A model generated the notes under the pieces. The model was not told where the DNA came from and ran no database searches. It saw nothing but the letters and a program-made list of their open reading frames with translations. A program made the translations under genes and the position numbers. Below, piece by piece: positions 1 to 11,705 of a DNA stretch of 64,000 nucleotides. Source of the stretch: Daphnia pulex (Eukaryota; Arthropoda; Branchiopoda; Diplostraca; Daphniidae); assembly GCF_021134715.1 (NCBI RefSeq), contig NC_060025.1, positions 5,456,001 to 5,520,000 of the forward strand. The letters run 5' to 3'. Position 1 is the stretch's first letter, and each line of letters begins with the position of its first letter.

Positions 1-392
1 AAGTAAGAAAATCTGGTTTGCAATAGTAGTAAATATTTTTTTTTATCACACCTAGAGTCAGTTATCCAGTACACAGCATAGTGTATTCAAGTGGATGGGG
101 ACACATTTCGGTGGTGGTGCGAAGGGTAATTATGAAAAGAGGTAAAGATTTATCGATGAATCATTTTTAGAACCGTTACGATCTCAAAGTGTTTTTTACT
201 TTTTTTTCGTGAGATATACTGTCAACCCCACTTGTGTTGTTTGACATCGAACGTTTCTGGGTTTCTTTACTTTGTTCCAGGGCAAATAAACAACCTTTCC
301 TGTTTTCTCAAACAATCGACGCAACTTCTTTTAACAGCCACCTTTCACGTACAATCGATTTCATTTTTTTCTCTAGATTTCTCCCGAAAGTT
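1..392 (-). other. FMR1 3' UTR / downstream region
   Basis: Sequence lying 3' of the FMR1 stop codon on the minus strand. I see no convincing ORF, and no AATAAA on the minus strand before the window edge, so the 3' UTR probably continues outside the window. Confidence 0.5.
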
Positions 393-3300
393 TCAAGCTG
401 TGGTTCCATTAATAGGTTCTTCGTGAGCCTTCGTATCGACAATCTGCTTGCGACTACCGCTCGGTTTGTCGTATCTATTGCGTTGATCACGCGAATGAGG
501 AGGTCCAGAGGCCGCAGCAGAATGTGAAGATCCAGCATGTGTAATATTTTTAGCAGTAGATTCGGCAGGTGTCCCTTCTTTACTAGACAAGGCCGAATGC
601 AAACGAGACCCACCAGATGAGTTGTCCATCACAACTGAAGTAAGAACCCAACAAAAGATACTACGATTATTATTTGATTAATTAGATTTGATTAATTTAT
701 ATTACTGTTGGGCCGTCCGTTTGTTTCCGAGTCAACTTTGCGTGGTCTACGACGACGTTGACGGCGGCCCGGTCCTGATTCTTCATTGCTTGAGCCGGAA
801 TCTAAAATATTAAAAATGATAGTTACTGAAAGACCAATGCATACAAGAAGAAAACGAAAATCATATCGTCAGCTCATTACCCCTGTCTAGACTAGCAGCA
901 CTCGAAAGATCTTGACTATCTGGCGCCGATTCCTCTTCACCACGCCGTTCAGAATCCATCATGCGATCTCCAAAACCACGTCGGAATCCTCTTGATCTAC
1001 CTCGAAAACCTGAAAACGATCACGTGGAAATTAGACCAAGAACACCGAAAAATGCAGTCACATAAAAGAAAAAAAGACAAGCAGTTCAGGTTTGAACTAG
1101 AACAAAATGCTTTTCATTTCCCCTTTTAACTTCGCACAAGAAACAACTTTTAACCACTTTTCCATTAGTCATAGCATTTTCAACACATCCCCTAGTCTAC
1201 GAATCACAACAAATTACTAGAAGACATGACAACATCTGCCCAAATGTTTTCCCATCCTCCAGGGAATCGCAAAACTACTGTAGGTCATAGATATTGGAAA
1301 AGTGTACGAAAAGCACACATCATATCATCCCCTTATGGGGAAGGACGGATACTGTGTTAATCAATGGACATAACATTCTCCTCAATTCAGTCATGAAAAT
1401 ACACACGTGTGTAAAGACTCACCGCTGTCGCGATCTCCTCGTTCAACGTGCTCATTTCGTTCCAGACGATCAGCCCGTTCTCCTCGACCACGAGTTACTC
1501 CTCGACCCCTCACCGATGATGCAATCCCACTTCTTTCCACATTAAATCTTTCCACAAAACGACCACTGCTGACAGGTGCTCCTCTCCCTCCACCTCGACC
1601 CCGACCACGTGTCATGTTTCCTCGGTCACGATTTCCTCCATTATCTGGTTCAGCACTATACCCCCTAAAAATAAATTTAATTGGAGGAATGCCAAGAAAT
1701 TTAAAATAAAACAAACAAACAAACAGCCAAAATACCTATCAATGCGTCGTGGAGGTGGGAAGGTAGGGGCAGATGTTAGGTTGCTATTGTGAATAGAGCG
1801 AAGTTGCTGATCGATCTCCAATTTCTCCATGCGTAATTGTTCCACTTCCTGGAAACAGTCAAAAAAGAGTAATTAATACAGCAGCTTAAAAATCTTTAGG
1901 GGGATGACAACTCAATGTATGATTGTCTACTGCTACAGAAAGTAACCATGTCAAGTATAATTAATACTGATTTGGAATCAACCATGCTGAATGAATAGAA
2001 ACAAAAACGTTGCAAAGAGAGGCTACAAATGGTGATACTAGGAGGAACTAGACTAAAATTTCGTACTTTCAAATGTGCTAGATGATACTCGAGAAGGACT
2101 TTGGCATTGGCTATGGAGTCCACTGTGCCCACGAACACAAATGGAACCAATCCATCTTCGCGAGGATGAGTCGGATTAGGTTCGTTGTCTCCTTCAATTT
2201 TAACCCGGACAACATTACTCTTGTCGACAATCTCTTGAATGACACGCCCGTTCTTTCCTATGACTTTTCCGACCAAAAACCGAGGCACCTGAATGGATTC
2301 TTCGCCATATTCCAGCATTCCACGAGCTTTTCTTACTGAATCTTCAATCTGAAATTCGAAACCACCAATTACAACAAAACCACATGAAATAAAATAAGGC
2401 GGTAAATGAAATACTTCTCCGTGTATACGAAAGGTACAGGAATTCTCCAATAGCTCAATGTTGGTTATCCCATCAATCTTTCGAGCTTGTTGAATGTTGG
2501 CTCCATGCGCTCCAATAGCCAATCCCATCAAATCCTCCCTCACCGTGAACTCCTCCGTAAAGCTTCAGAAATAAGATAACTTAAGTAAGAAATGCAAAAA
2601 ACTGTTGACGCTATTCACTCACCCTCCGCTAGAATGTGTTCTTGTACATTCGAGCTGTTTAGCAGCTTCTTCAGTTCTTTTGAGCAGCACCACTTTTTGC
2701 GTCAGGTTACGAAAATGCATATCCTGCAACAGACCAGCTCGCTTTCGACTGGATTCGTGCCGTGACTGAACAATCAAAAACATTAATACATTAATACCAG
2801 ATCAATAAATAAAGAAAAACAAAACTTACCATAACACTAAGCATTCCTTTATCGGGTACATATCGACAGACGGCTGCTTCAATCGCTTTTTGAAATTCCT
2901 TGTGTACTCCATCCCTCTTAGCACTGAAACAGATAGTGGTGCAATTACAATTTGGTTTAGGTGTTTTTGGTATACACCAAATAAATATTGTTTTTCTCAT
3001 TTCATTTGAATAATTAATACTGTTTTGGGTTTTGTTAAGTTAACAAGTGTAAGTAAAACTCACTATTCCCGTAGTTCTTCAGGCACCTCAATTTCAAATT
3101 TGAAAAAGTTGGCTTTTGTTAAAGGTGAATTGGTGTTTGATGGACGAATTCTCTCACCAGGTACTATTTCCGAATATGACATCTCCCAGCCAACATATTC
3201 CACGACATAAAACTCTCCTCTGATCATCTAAGAATAAAATAAATACCAATGAATTTCAATGTATTAATTCTAGATCATCTTTCAGAAATATTTTCTTGTT

Positions 3301-3973
3301 TCCTTTAAAAATGAATTAATCAAGAAAATTACCTTAATAACAGCTTTCCACCAACCAAATGCTTCCTGTTCATTTGCTTTTGAGTAAACTTCAATTTCTT
3401 GGTTTTCTACAAATGTAAATGGACCTTTGCTGTCCTTGAGAGGTAAGCGGGACCTTGAAAATAGAAACTTTGTTTCTGGCTGCCAACTAATAAAAAAGGG
3501 TAATTATTGGTTTGGTAAATTCTAACTTATTTAATATACATACTCATTCTCAAATGCAACAGAAATCTCATCTTCATGAACATCAGTGACAAATGCCTGT
3601 AGAAGATGGCATAAAATTCAAATAGTTATAACACAAAATAAGACAAACTAAACACAGCTATGAAAATTTATAAAAAAGGACGTAGAAATTTGCATCAAAA
3701 CAGTCGGTAAATCCTTAATACTAACAAATTCTACAAGCCAAGCCATATTATCAAAAAGGGCAGGGCCGGTTCATTCACTACCGATTCCAGCCTAACATTT
3801 TCGGACTTAAAAGACTATAAACAATATTATCGTTATACATGATGAATCCAGAAGAAATAATTCAAATTTATACAGAATTGACATTGCTACAGAAATTAAT
3901 AAATATGTATTTTATTATTCACCTTATACCAAGCCCCATTTTCACCCCGGACTTCAACGGCAAGATCCTCCAT
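393..3973 (-). CDS. FMR1: FMR1, fragile X mRNA-binding protein (13 coding exons)
   Basis: RNA-binding translational regulator that acts on neuronal and germline mRNAs in ribonucleoprotein granules. Coding exons on the minus strand: 3973-3923, 3596-3544, 3486-3333, 3227-3064, 2923-2830, 2765-2623, 2562-2415, 2348-2067, 1848-1736, 1664-1423, 1009-881, 801-706, 634-393. Every junction is GT-AG and the total is 1911 nt (636 residues plus stop). The start [17 protein letters not shown] matches the family N terminus, followed by the Agenet/Tudor region (about residues 1-130). KH1 lies at about 223-275 ([11 protein letters not shown], then GANIQQAR) and KH2 at about 286-360 ([19 protein letters not shown]). 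An RGG box at about 401-480 has repeated RGRG, and a second Arg-rich patch follows near residue 540. Length is typical for the family (human about 632). It lies tail-to-head behind INTS6. Splicing of the Arg-rich exons could vary, as in other animals. Confidence 0.97.
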
Positions 3974-5443
3974 TTTCCTCGGGGAGCTCGAACACCGTTG
4001 CCAAATTGCTCAATTCCAAATTGCAATGCCTATGACTCGTTTCCCCTTGCCAGATTTATTCTAATGATCAACGTTTTCTCAGAGTTGGTTTTCTATTGCC
4101 AATCGTCAGTTTTCGTCACGTGTCGCTTTCGTTAAACTACTGCATCTTAAAAAAAATTAGAATACAGACTAAAACTATATTTCATTAGATAATGTAAAAT
4201 ACAATTCCAATTTTATGGAATGTTGCTAAAACGAAAGCGATCCCTATTTGTTTTGACATAAAATCAGGTTAACACTTCACAGTTGGGAATTGGGATTAAT
4301 AAGATGTTGATGGTTACCTATCAACTTTTACGAAAGATCGTCTATCAACTTCTTGCTCTCTATTGAGCCTAGAATAATGTTTCAAAAATTACCGGTGGTT
4401 TGCATTTCTTAAGAAAATTCCTTAAGTTTCTGTGTAAATTTTAAGAAATCTTATGCTATCCCGAGGACTCGGAATTTATTATTTCAAGTCAAAACCATAA
4501 TGGATGTAAAAATATGTGAATAATCGCATTCGAGCTGATTCTAATGGAAAAAAAGAAAACATTCTAATGGAAAACAATTTATTAGAATAAAAATCCCAAC
4601 CTCAATTCGTCTCAATTAAAAACAATTCGTCTCAATTAAAAAAAAAAGAAGTTAAATAGCAGAAAAAGAAAGTGTTACCGCTATACTTGAATGATATAGG
4701 CACACAACTAACGGTCACGACAGCTGAAGCTGATAGTTTGCTTCTTTCCAAAAGTATTTTATCACGCCAATTTCGATTATACTTAACAAAAACAAAAAGT
4801 AGATTTATTTGCTGTAATCTTTTGATGTAAAAATTCAGCGTGAATCGAAATGGATACCCAAAACCGAATATTCATAAAAGATTCAAATTGAGTTAAACTG
4901 AATCGTGATTTGGCCAATTCGAGTCGAGACCATTGGAAAAAAAAGAACTATCCAACTCAGGAAAATTACCGCAGTTTTTGGAAGCTTCGGAACAATTCTC
5001 CGATGCATATGAGAATATGCACCTCTAGACCTTTTTATTGTTACTTAATCCACGGTACCAACAAAAGTAGCATCCGTAACCCGAACCCGATGCCAAATTT
5101 TAACAGCACTTTGTCTGCCCTACTGCATCAGTTTAAACGATAAATCAATTTAATACATGATTAGGTTAAACTAATTAATGTTACAAATTCACAAAAAAAT
5201 AATTATCTGATTACCAAATTTTACTTAAATTTTTTTTTTTAAATCACACGAAGGAACGCTCCAGTATCACTCATTGGTGTGCTTACATGCTTACAAGTAC
5301 ATCACAATATCAACTTGTTCATGGAAGATAAATGAAATAAATACTAAAACTGGGCACATCATTTTTGTTTTAACAGCTTAATGATTCTGTTTTGAATTTC
5401 AAGCCTACATCTTGAGAGCAATAGTTTCACAAAAAATTACACA
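3974..5443. other. FMR1-INTS6 intergenic region
   Basis: AT-rich stretch between the FMR1 start and the INTS6 stop, both on the minus strand. It should hold the FMR1 5' UTR and promoter and the INTS6 3' UTR. Short ORFs here have no recognisable protein character. No repeat or RNA gene was seen. Confidence 0.5.
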
Positions 5444-8400
5444 TTATAAAACTTCTGGGTCTCTTCCAAGGCTGTTAAGAAATTGCCTAACAAGATCAGC
5501 CAAAATACGACGCTTAAATCTGAGACATTCGCTGATAACATCCATGACTACAGATTTGCGTAAGTCCAACGACCCTTTAAGACGGGAAAGTTCATTGAAA
5601 ACGCCACTAAAATCTGCAATATAAAATTTGTCAAATATTTGCCAAGATTGAATAAGACTGATTACAACTCACTCCTGCCAGGTCGTTTAATTGCTCGACA
5701 TGCAGCAGATTTGACTTGAAGATTATGTTGTTGTATTTCTTGAATTTCGGAGCGTCGTAAATTTCCATTAAGAGACAGTTTGTCGCCAACGCCGGTGCAA
5801 TTAAGAAAACTGTAACTGCTATTCTCGTGGTTTCCGTATACGTCTAAGGAATATTTGTTTTAAAAGTGAATAACTAACTCAAAGATTTCTTTTAAAACAC
5901 CAAGATAGAGGCAATTACCTTTAATATCACCATTAACAAGATGATTGGTCATGGTAGAAGCAAGAGTGTCAGGACTCCCTATTGTACCATTTTCAGTTAA
6001 AGTTTGGAGTGGAAAAGGCGTAACTATCGGATTATCAATTGGAGGATCTTCCATAAGCGTGCACTTTGAAGTTCCATTTAGAAGAGATGTCTCAGCCGGT
6101 GGATCAATACTATAATCAGCTATGACTAGTGAATCAGATTCATCTTCGCTGTCTACATGCCCAATCGTTGGCGAAGAGAATACAGGAGAATTAACACTAG
6201 GCAAAGGACTATCAGGTCTGATTTCCATGTCTCCAAGCAACATTGGAATAGGAGAAGGCGGCGGTGAAGGAGACGCCGAAGACAACGGTGAGAACGGTCG
6301 TCGAATATACAAATCACGAGGCAATGGACCAGCTTTCCGTTTGGACGGCCTAAAAGGAATCGGATTAGGAGATTCAGAAGGACGCTTGGCTCCACGTCCA
6401 CCACTTTGTGCAGAACTGCCACCAACTAGGTCAATATCAGCTTCATCCACCATCATCCGCTACAAAATAACAATAAAAAACAGAAACAAAACTATAAGAG
6501 ATCATCTAAATATAAAATGCATAAACATATTTAACAAGAATTATTGCGAGTAGCATAAACAAACCAATGGGGTACGTAACTAGAGCAAATCGCAACTAAT
6601 TCATCAAATTTACGAAAATTGCTAAGATAATTCATTTAACACAAACCTTGTCAATTTTGAAGGGGTTTCCAAACATATGTTGTCTAACTGGTGTCGATTC
6701 TATCTCTCTCAAAGGAGGGGCTATTCGCTTCAAATATTCCTGATAATTTCCCATCTGACCAACAGGCATACTGTGTACATCATCTATAGGAAATTTTAAC
6801 AAAAACATTTCATCGTGAGAAACAACAAATTAATTAATTTGTAACTACCTTCGTCTTGCAATTTTGTGTGAGCTAGAGAAGGTTGCAAAAAGTTCGCCCT
6901 CATTCTGGCAACTTGATCCAGAAGCGTGGATCGAGGAATATCAAAAGGATTACGAAGATTTTGAGCTCGCATTTCTCGTTCTTTCAAAGCTAAAGCAAAA
7001 CCAGGAAATTCATTCATCTGCTCACGTAAATTCAGAAATTTGTCTACGATAGAAAGAACAAAATTAATGCATAAAAAAAAAAAAAAAAAAATTAAATATA
7101 CTAGACCTTACCAATAAGGTTGGGATTGGTAATAAAGTCTTTACGAAACGCAGATCTTGGAATGACCTTAATAGAATCAACAACGACCTGCCGAGTTCTT
7201 CCAACTTCGGAACAAACTCTGTCAAATTCAACCTTAGCCTGATGTTTCAACCTTTTCAAATAATTAACTATGCTATAACTCAGATTATTGTCCAATGATT
7301 CAGGTATCAATGTAGAGGCTAAATTAGGGGCACCCATCCTGGTCAAAGCACGTCGCAGTGGCTGTGAGATAAGAAATAAAACATGAAATAAATTTATACA
7401 GTGGGTACCTAAAGTATCCGTACGGCTGAGAGGAGCAGTACGGAAAACGCGTTTTTCAAAACGCTCCCATAAATTGAATTCTCGTTGGAATGCAATAAAA
7501 TTTTTTTGTAAGGTTAAGATTAGGGTGGGGTTTCATCTGATTTTTTTTGGGAATTCTTCAACAACGCGATATGTGGTTTTTATCGCGTTGCGAAAGTATC
7601 CGTACGGACGAGAGGCCTAGTAGGGAAATGGGCTTACTTTGGAGGCCTCTTATTCGGTAAATAAGTAACATTAAAGGGTGGGAAAGTTCTTAAAAAAAAG
7701 AGCTGCATTAGCTCTATATGTGATCATAAGATCACATTTTTTAAGTTTCATTTATAGTAATGAAATCAAAAATGAAAACACGAATTATAAGTTTTCCGTT
7801 TTCTTCCCCTCGATTCCCCATCACCAGTGTTGCCATGTCCCAAAATCTCTTTCTTCCCTTGGACGGAAGAGGGAGAAAGAGAAAGGGTAAATATCTTTTT
7901 ATATGGCAACACTGGTGATGGGGAATCGAGGGGAAGAAAACGGAAAACTTATAATTCGTGTTTTCATTTTTGATTTCATTACTATAAATGAAACTTAAAA
8001 AATGTGATCTTATGATCACATATAGAGCTAATGCAGCTCTTTTTTTTAAGAACTTTCCCACCCTATAATGTTACTTATTTACCGAATAAGAGGCCTCCAA
8101 AGTAAGCCCATTTCCCTACTAGGCCTCTCGGCCGTACGGATACTTTCGCAACGCGATAAAAACCACATATCGCGTTGTTGAAGAATTCCCAAAAAAAATC
8201 AGATGAAACCCCACCCTAATCTTAACCTTACAAAAAAATTTTATTGCATTCCAACGAGAATTCAATTTATGGGAGCGTTTTGAAAAACGCGTTTTCCGTA
8301 CTGCTCCTCTCAGCCGTACGGATACTTTAGGTACCCACTGTACATGGAATTTTTTAAAATTTTCATCTTACTGCGGCATAATAAGGTGGCATAGTTCGCA

Positions 8401-10509
8401 GGTAGTTTGCGAAATGCCCTCGCCATTCAGCTGTTGGTCTCAAACGATGCACTCGGAAAAGTTCGTCCAAAAGTGGGAGTAATGCAGGATAGTTATAAGG
8501 CATCACAAAAAGATTCACCGATTGAAGATTTGTGCTTGCTTTAAGATATCCAAATGGATGTCCAGACTCAGAACTCCTGTAGCTGTTGGGAACAAATACC
8601 TAAGTATTGGAAAAGAGAGAAGTTTTGCTAGTAAAGATATTGAACATAGTTATACATGTGCGAATAGTGCATCTTTAGCCTATAAAACAAAGTCAAAGAG
8701 TCACACCTGCCAACACGTGGACGCCTGCTTTCTTGATAGAATGTATTGAGTTAATGGACAAGGTTCCACTTCATACTTGTCGAACGGAAGATTTTCAATT
8801 ATCATAGGTTCTTGATTAGTGCATGTAAACTGGACAACGGGATGAGCAGTTCGAGGAGACTGTCGTGGAGTAACATGAAAAATAATTAAATACAAAACTG
8901 GAAAAAAAAAAATGTTTACAAACCAGTGAGGGAGCATTCACATCTGGCCAAAAGGCCTCGGGAATAGGCCAAAATCCAACAGCAAAACCTTTTTGAGCTG
9001 AACGTGGGACATATATCATTCTTCTACAAACCTGCCAGGATGATCCTGCAAACACGGCTTTACTATCGTCATCAAGCAAAACTTCATTACTTGAACAATC
9101 TCCTTTTCCTGTATAACAAAACTTATTACAAAATGTATGGGAAAATTATAAAAATATTAAACCTTCTGCTAAAAGTGGAGGATCGGGTCCAATTTTTTCG
9201 AAATATATAACTACGCCACTTTGAATCTTTTGAACCAAGCTATCAACACACTGCATTAGCATACGATGCGAGGTTATGGCATACGAACGTCCTCCTGTCA
9301 CTTCACACATTGTATCAATAGGAGAACCATCACTAGGCACCAATCCCATAGGATCTCTTTCAAGAGGAGGAGTTCCAGTAAGTCTTAACACTAAGCTAAA
9401 CAGTCGCTGGTCCCAACGAAACGGCTCACGTGTCAATTCAGCACCAGGAATGTTGTTGTTCATTGGCAAATTCAACTGTGCAAGGCAGAAATAAAAAAAT
9501 AGTGTAAATCACAGAGGCCTAAAGTTTGAATATTAGAATTAGATGTAAATAGAAAAAAAAAACTATTACAAACCTCTTCGTGGATTCCCCCATTGTAGGC
9601 TAGCTTTCCACCATCAGTTATTGCTACTATAACAGCAGGCTCTAGAAAAAAAGGATGCCTTCCTTGACCATACATGTCAATGCCTGTTTGCATTCGATTG
9701 ACATTTAAAAGGTCAAATGCACTTTTTAGTGCAACCCCCAGTGTTGATAGTCCAGTTGCTTGAAGATTCTTCAATTCATTCATAAATGTTCCCAAATTTT
9801 CCTTCCAGCCAGCCTGAGAACCAAATTGCAGATATTTGAATGTAAACAAATCAAAATCAAAAGAAACTTTGAGTTAAAGCAACAAGATTACAGGTTTAAT
9901 AAAAAATTACATTTAGACGACATTAAATTTTGTCAAGCAATAATCAACTAATTTGTTTAAAGAATAAACTTGAAAATGTATTTACCTTAATATTAAAAGG
10001 AGGTTCTTCAAAAGTGAGAAGCATGTACCTATCACCACGACTTTCTGGAGACCTTTGCCTGATCTTTGAGGAAAAAAAAGTAGTTTAGTAAACTTCCTGC
10101 TTAAGAATAAGTTACTGAAAGTATTTCACTTCAATAATACCAACTAACTACCATGGATAAATGAACACTTGTGCATTGCATTTGTGGACATTTGATTAAA
10201 GATTTGGGATGAATGATAAAACATGTAGTTTTGTTACTTAGATGCAATGTGATTTAATAATAATTTGAACTATTTTCCGTTTGTCACAGTCATGAACACT
10301 GTAGATAATATTAACCCAAAGGTGTAGACCAAAACTTTTCACACCAATCAACTTTTAAAACTAGTGATACAATCAACAAGCACACTATTTACTTTTACGA
10401 AAGTCTCAACAGCACCCTTCGCCACGTCCAGCAGTGAAGGACGCCCTCCTAGATAGGCACGTTGATTCATAGAAGCCGATGTATCAACAAGGAAGACGAT
10501 TATTGTCAT
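5444..10509 (-). CDS. INTS6: INTS6, Integrator complex subunit 6 (13 coding exons)
   Basis: Subunit of the Integrator complex, which processes snRNA 3' ends and attenuates RNA polymerase II; in known complexes INTS6 links to PP2A. Coding exons: 10509-10393, 10063-9986, 9813-9574, 9475-9163, 9108-8924, 8859-8707, 8599-8372, 7361-7112, 7043-6849, 6783-6647, 6459-5919, 5843-5673, 5613-5444. The total is 2778 nt (925 residues plus stop) with all phases consistent; human INTS6 is 887. The N-terminal von Willebrand A domain carries a MIDAS-like motif (VDTSASMN, D9/S11/S13). Family blocks include TFMNELKNLQATGL, GQGRHPFFLEPA, ELTREPFRWDQRLFSLVLRL, CEVTGGRSY and LPFDKYE. A Pro/Ser-rich linker (exon 11) precedes the conserved C-terminal helical domain. 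The intron between exons 7 and 8 is enlarged by a fold-back transposon at 7399-8340. Confidence 0.97.
7399..8340. mobile_element. 942-bp fold-back Tc1/mariner-like MITE in an INTS6 intron
   Basis: The two halves are near-perfect inverted copies. The left end starts CAGTGGGTACCTAAAGTATC and the right end finishes with its reverse complement. The arms extend to about 7835 and 7900, leaving a loop of only about 65 bp. It is flanked by a TA dinucleotide on each side (7397-7398 and 8341-8342), as for Tc1/mariner-type elements. The terminal AGTATCCGTACGG motif recurs inside each arm near 7590 and 8135. No transposase is encoded; the two mirror ORFs inside are a by-product of the palindrome. An intron transcript could fold into a hairpin of more than 400 bp. 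Confidence 0.9.
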
Positions 10510-10939
10510 TTTTCAAGCTTTTGAATTTACGGAGACGAGTTAATCTTTTATATTTATGCTGAAATCTTCTTTTCTTTTTAAATGGCTTTAATGCCTAGAA
10601 GCAATATCCGCCTCAAACATATCAGACTTCTTTCAAACAACTTACAACCAAACACAAACACCGATCTACTAAGACTGAGCTTTCAGTCGTCAAGAAAAAC
10701 GAGCAAGGGCTAGGGGCTAAGGCAGAGGCAAAGCGCAGAGCCAAGCTGCCAGTTCTCCATGAGGAATATTGCGATTGCGAAAAGCTGGATATTTCAGACC
10801 TGGCAACGCGGAAAAAGTCCAAATTAAAATTTTAATTTTTCATTTATTTTCAGCCATGGCCACCACGTTATAATTAACCTTGACCATTTATGTGTGATTT
10901 TGCGGAAAACAGGAATTTAACAAGCCGTCTACGGTGTCC

Positions 10940-11025
10940 AGACGATTCGGCACTGACTTGTAAAAAAAAATTTCGGCACTATCTAGTGACAATTCGGCAC
11001 CGTCTTTTTACCGATTCGGCACCAA
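10940..11025. repeat. TTCGGCAC motif cluster (copy A)
   Basis: Four copies of TTCGGCAC spaced irregularly by 15-35 bp within about 90 bp. The same octamer in reverse orientation (GTGCCGAA) is clustered at 61849-62030. Function unknown. Confidence 0.6.
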
Positions 11026-11094
11026 TCCGAATGAAGTAGTCATTTTATCATCTAAACCTAGAACAACTTACAAAGGGAAAGCGACAATGAACCA

Positions 11095-11375
11095 CATAGA
11101 CACTAGTCCTTTTAACATGTAGACACTAGAACTTTACAATAGAACATAAACATAAGTCAGTTCTAGTGTCGTCAAAAATTTACATTTTAAAATTTAGCTA
11201 GGTCTAGTGTCTCTACTTCTAGTTCTAGCGTCTTCGAAGACATTTTAAATTTTAACGTTATAAAATTTACAAAATCCAAATTAAATTTTTTAATTCCAAA
11301 TTGTCAAAGTTTTAACATAGTTTTAAATACTGTTTAGTTCTAGTGTCCTATAAGCTAGTTCTAGTGTCTCCTTAA
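11095..11375. repeat. CTAGTGTC-motif repeat region
   Basis: Degenerate dispersed copies of AGTTCTAGTGTC and its complement GACACTAG, at least eight in about 280 bp of AT-rich sequence. It looks like a decayed minisatellite. No coding potential seen. Confidence 0.55.
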
Positions 11376-11705
11376 TTTAAAAGTTAAAAAAGAAATGTTT
11401 GTTCTATTGTCTTCGATAACACTATGAGTGTTAAATGTTAAATTTATTTTTTAAATTTCGATTCGAGATTTTCGATTTTCAAAAATATCCTCTTAGAGCC
11501 TGGTGTACTTAATGCTGCCATCTAGCGATAGGTTGGCGAATGCCATCTAGCGATAGGATGGCCATCTCTATCGGTCGTGGTTGTTGCCTTTGTTGCTCTG
11601 GCAAATCTGTTGCCATGGTGGTTTCAGAAGATCTTTTCCCACAAGAACTTGCCTCGTGTGGTCCTATCAGCCATTACTGATTTATTTTTATTTTTCCAAA
11701 CAAAA

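Larger units (their letters stand above)
10510..11705. other. Intergenic region between divergent genes, with short-motif repeats
   Basis: Separates INTS6 (minus) from the 515-residue gene (plus), so it should contain both promoters. It holds four copies of TTCGGCAC (10940-11025). A run of CTAGTGTC/GACACTAG motifs follows (11095-11375), then two copies of GCCATCTAGCGATAGG (about 11516-11560). No ORF is supported. Confidence 0.5.

Noticed and set aside
7678-8061. Two near-identical ORFs on opposite strands in the INTS6 intron
   Set aside because: Produced by the palindromic MITE arms. No known domain and no splice or start context.
11577-11705. Upstream ATG extending the 515-residue gene by 43 residues
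   Set aside because: The extra residues are hydrophobic and aromatic with no domain character. The later ATG is followed at once by clear coding sequence.
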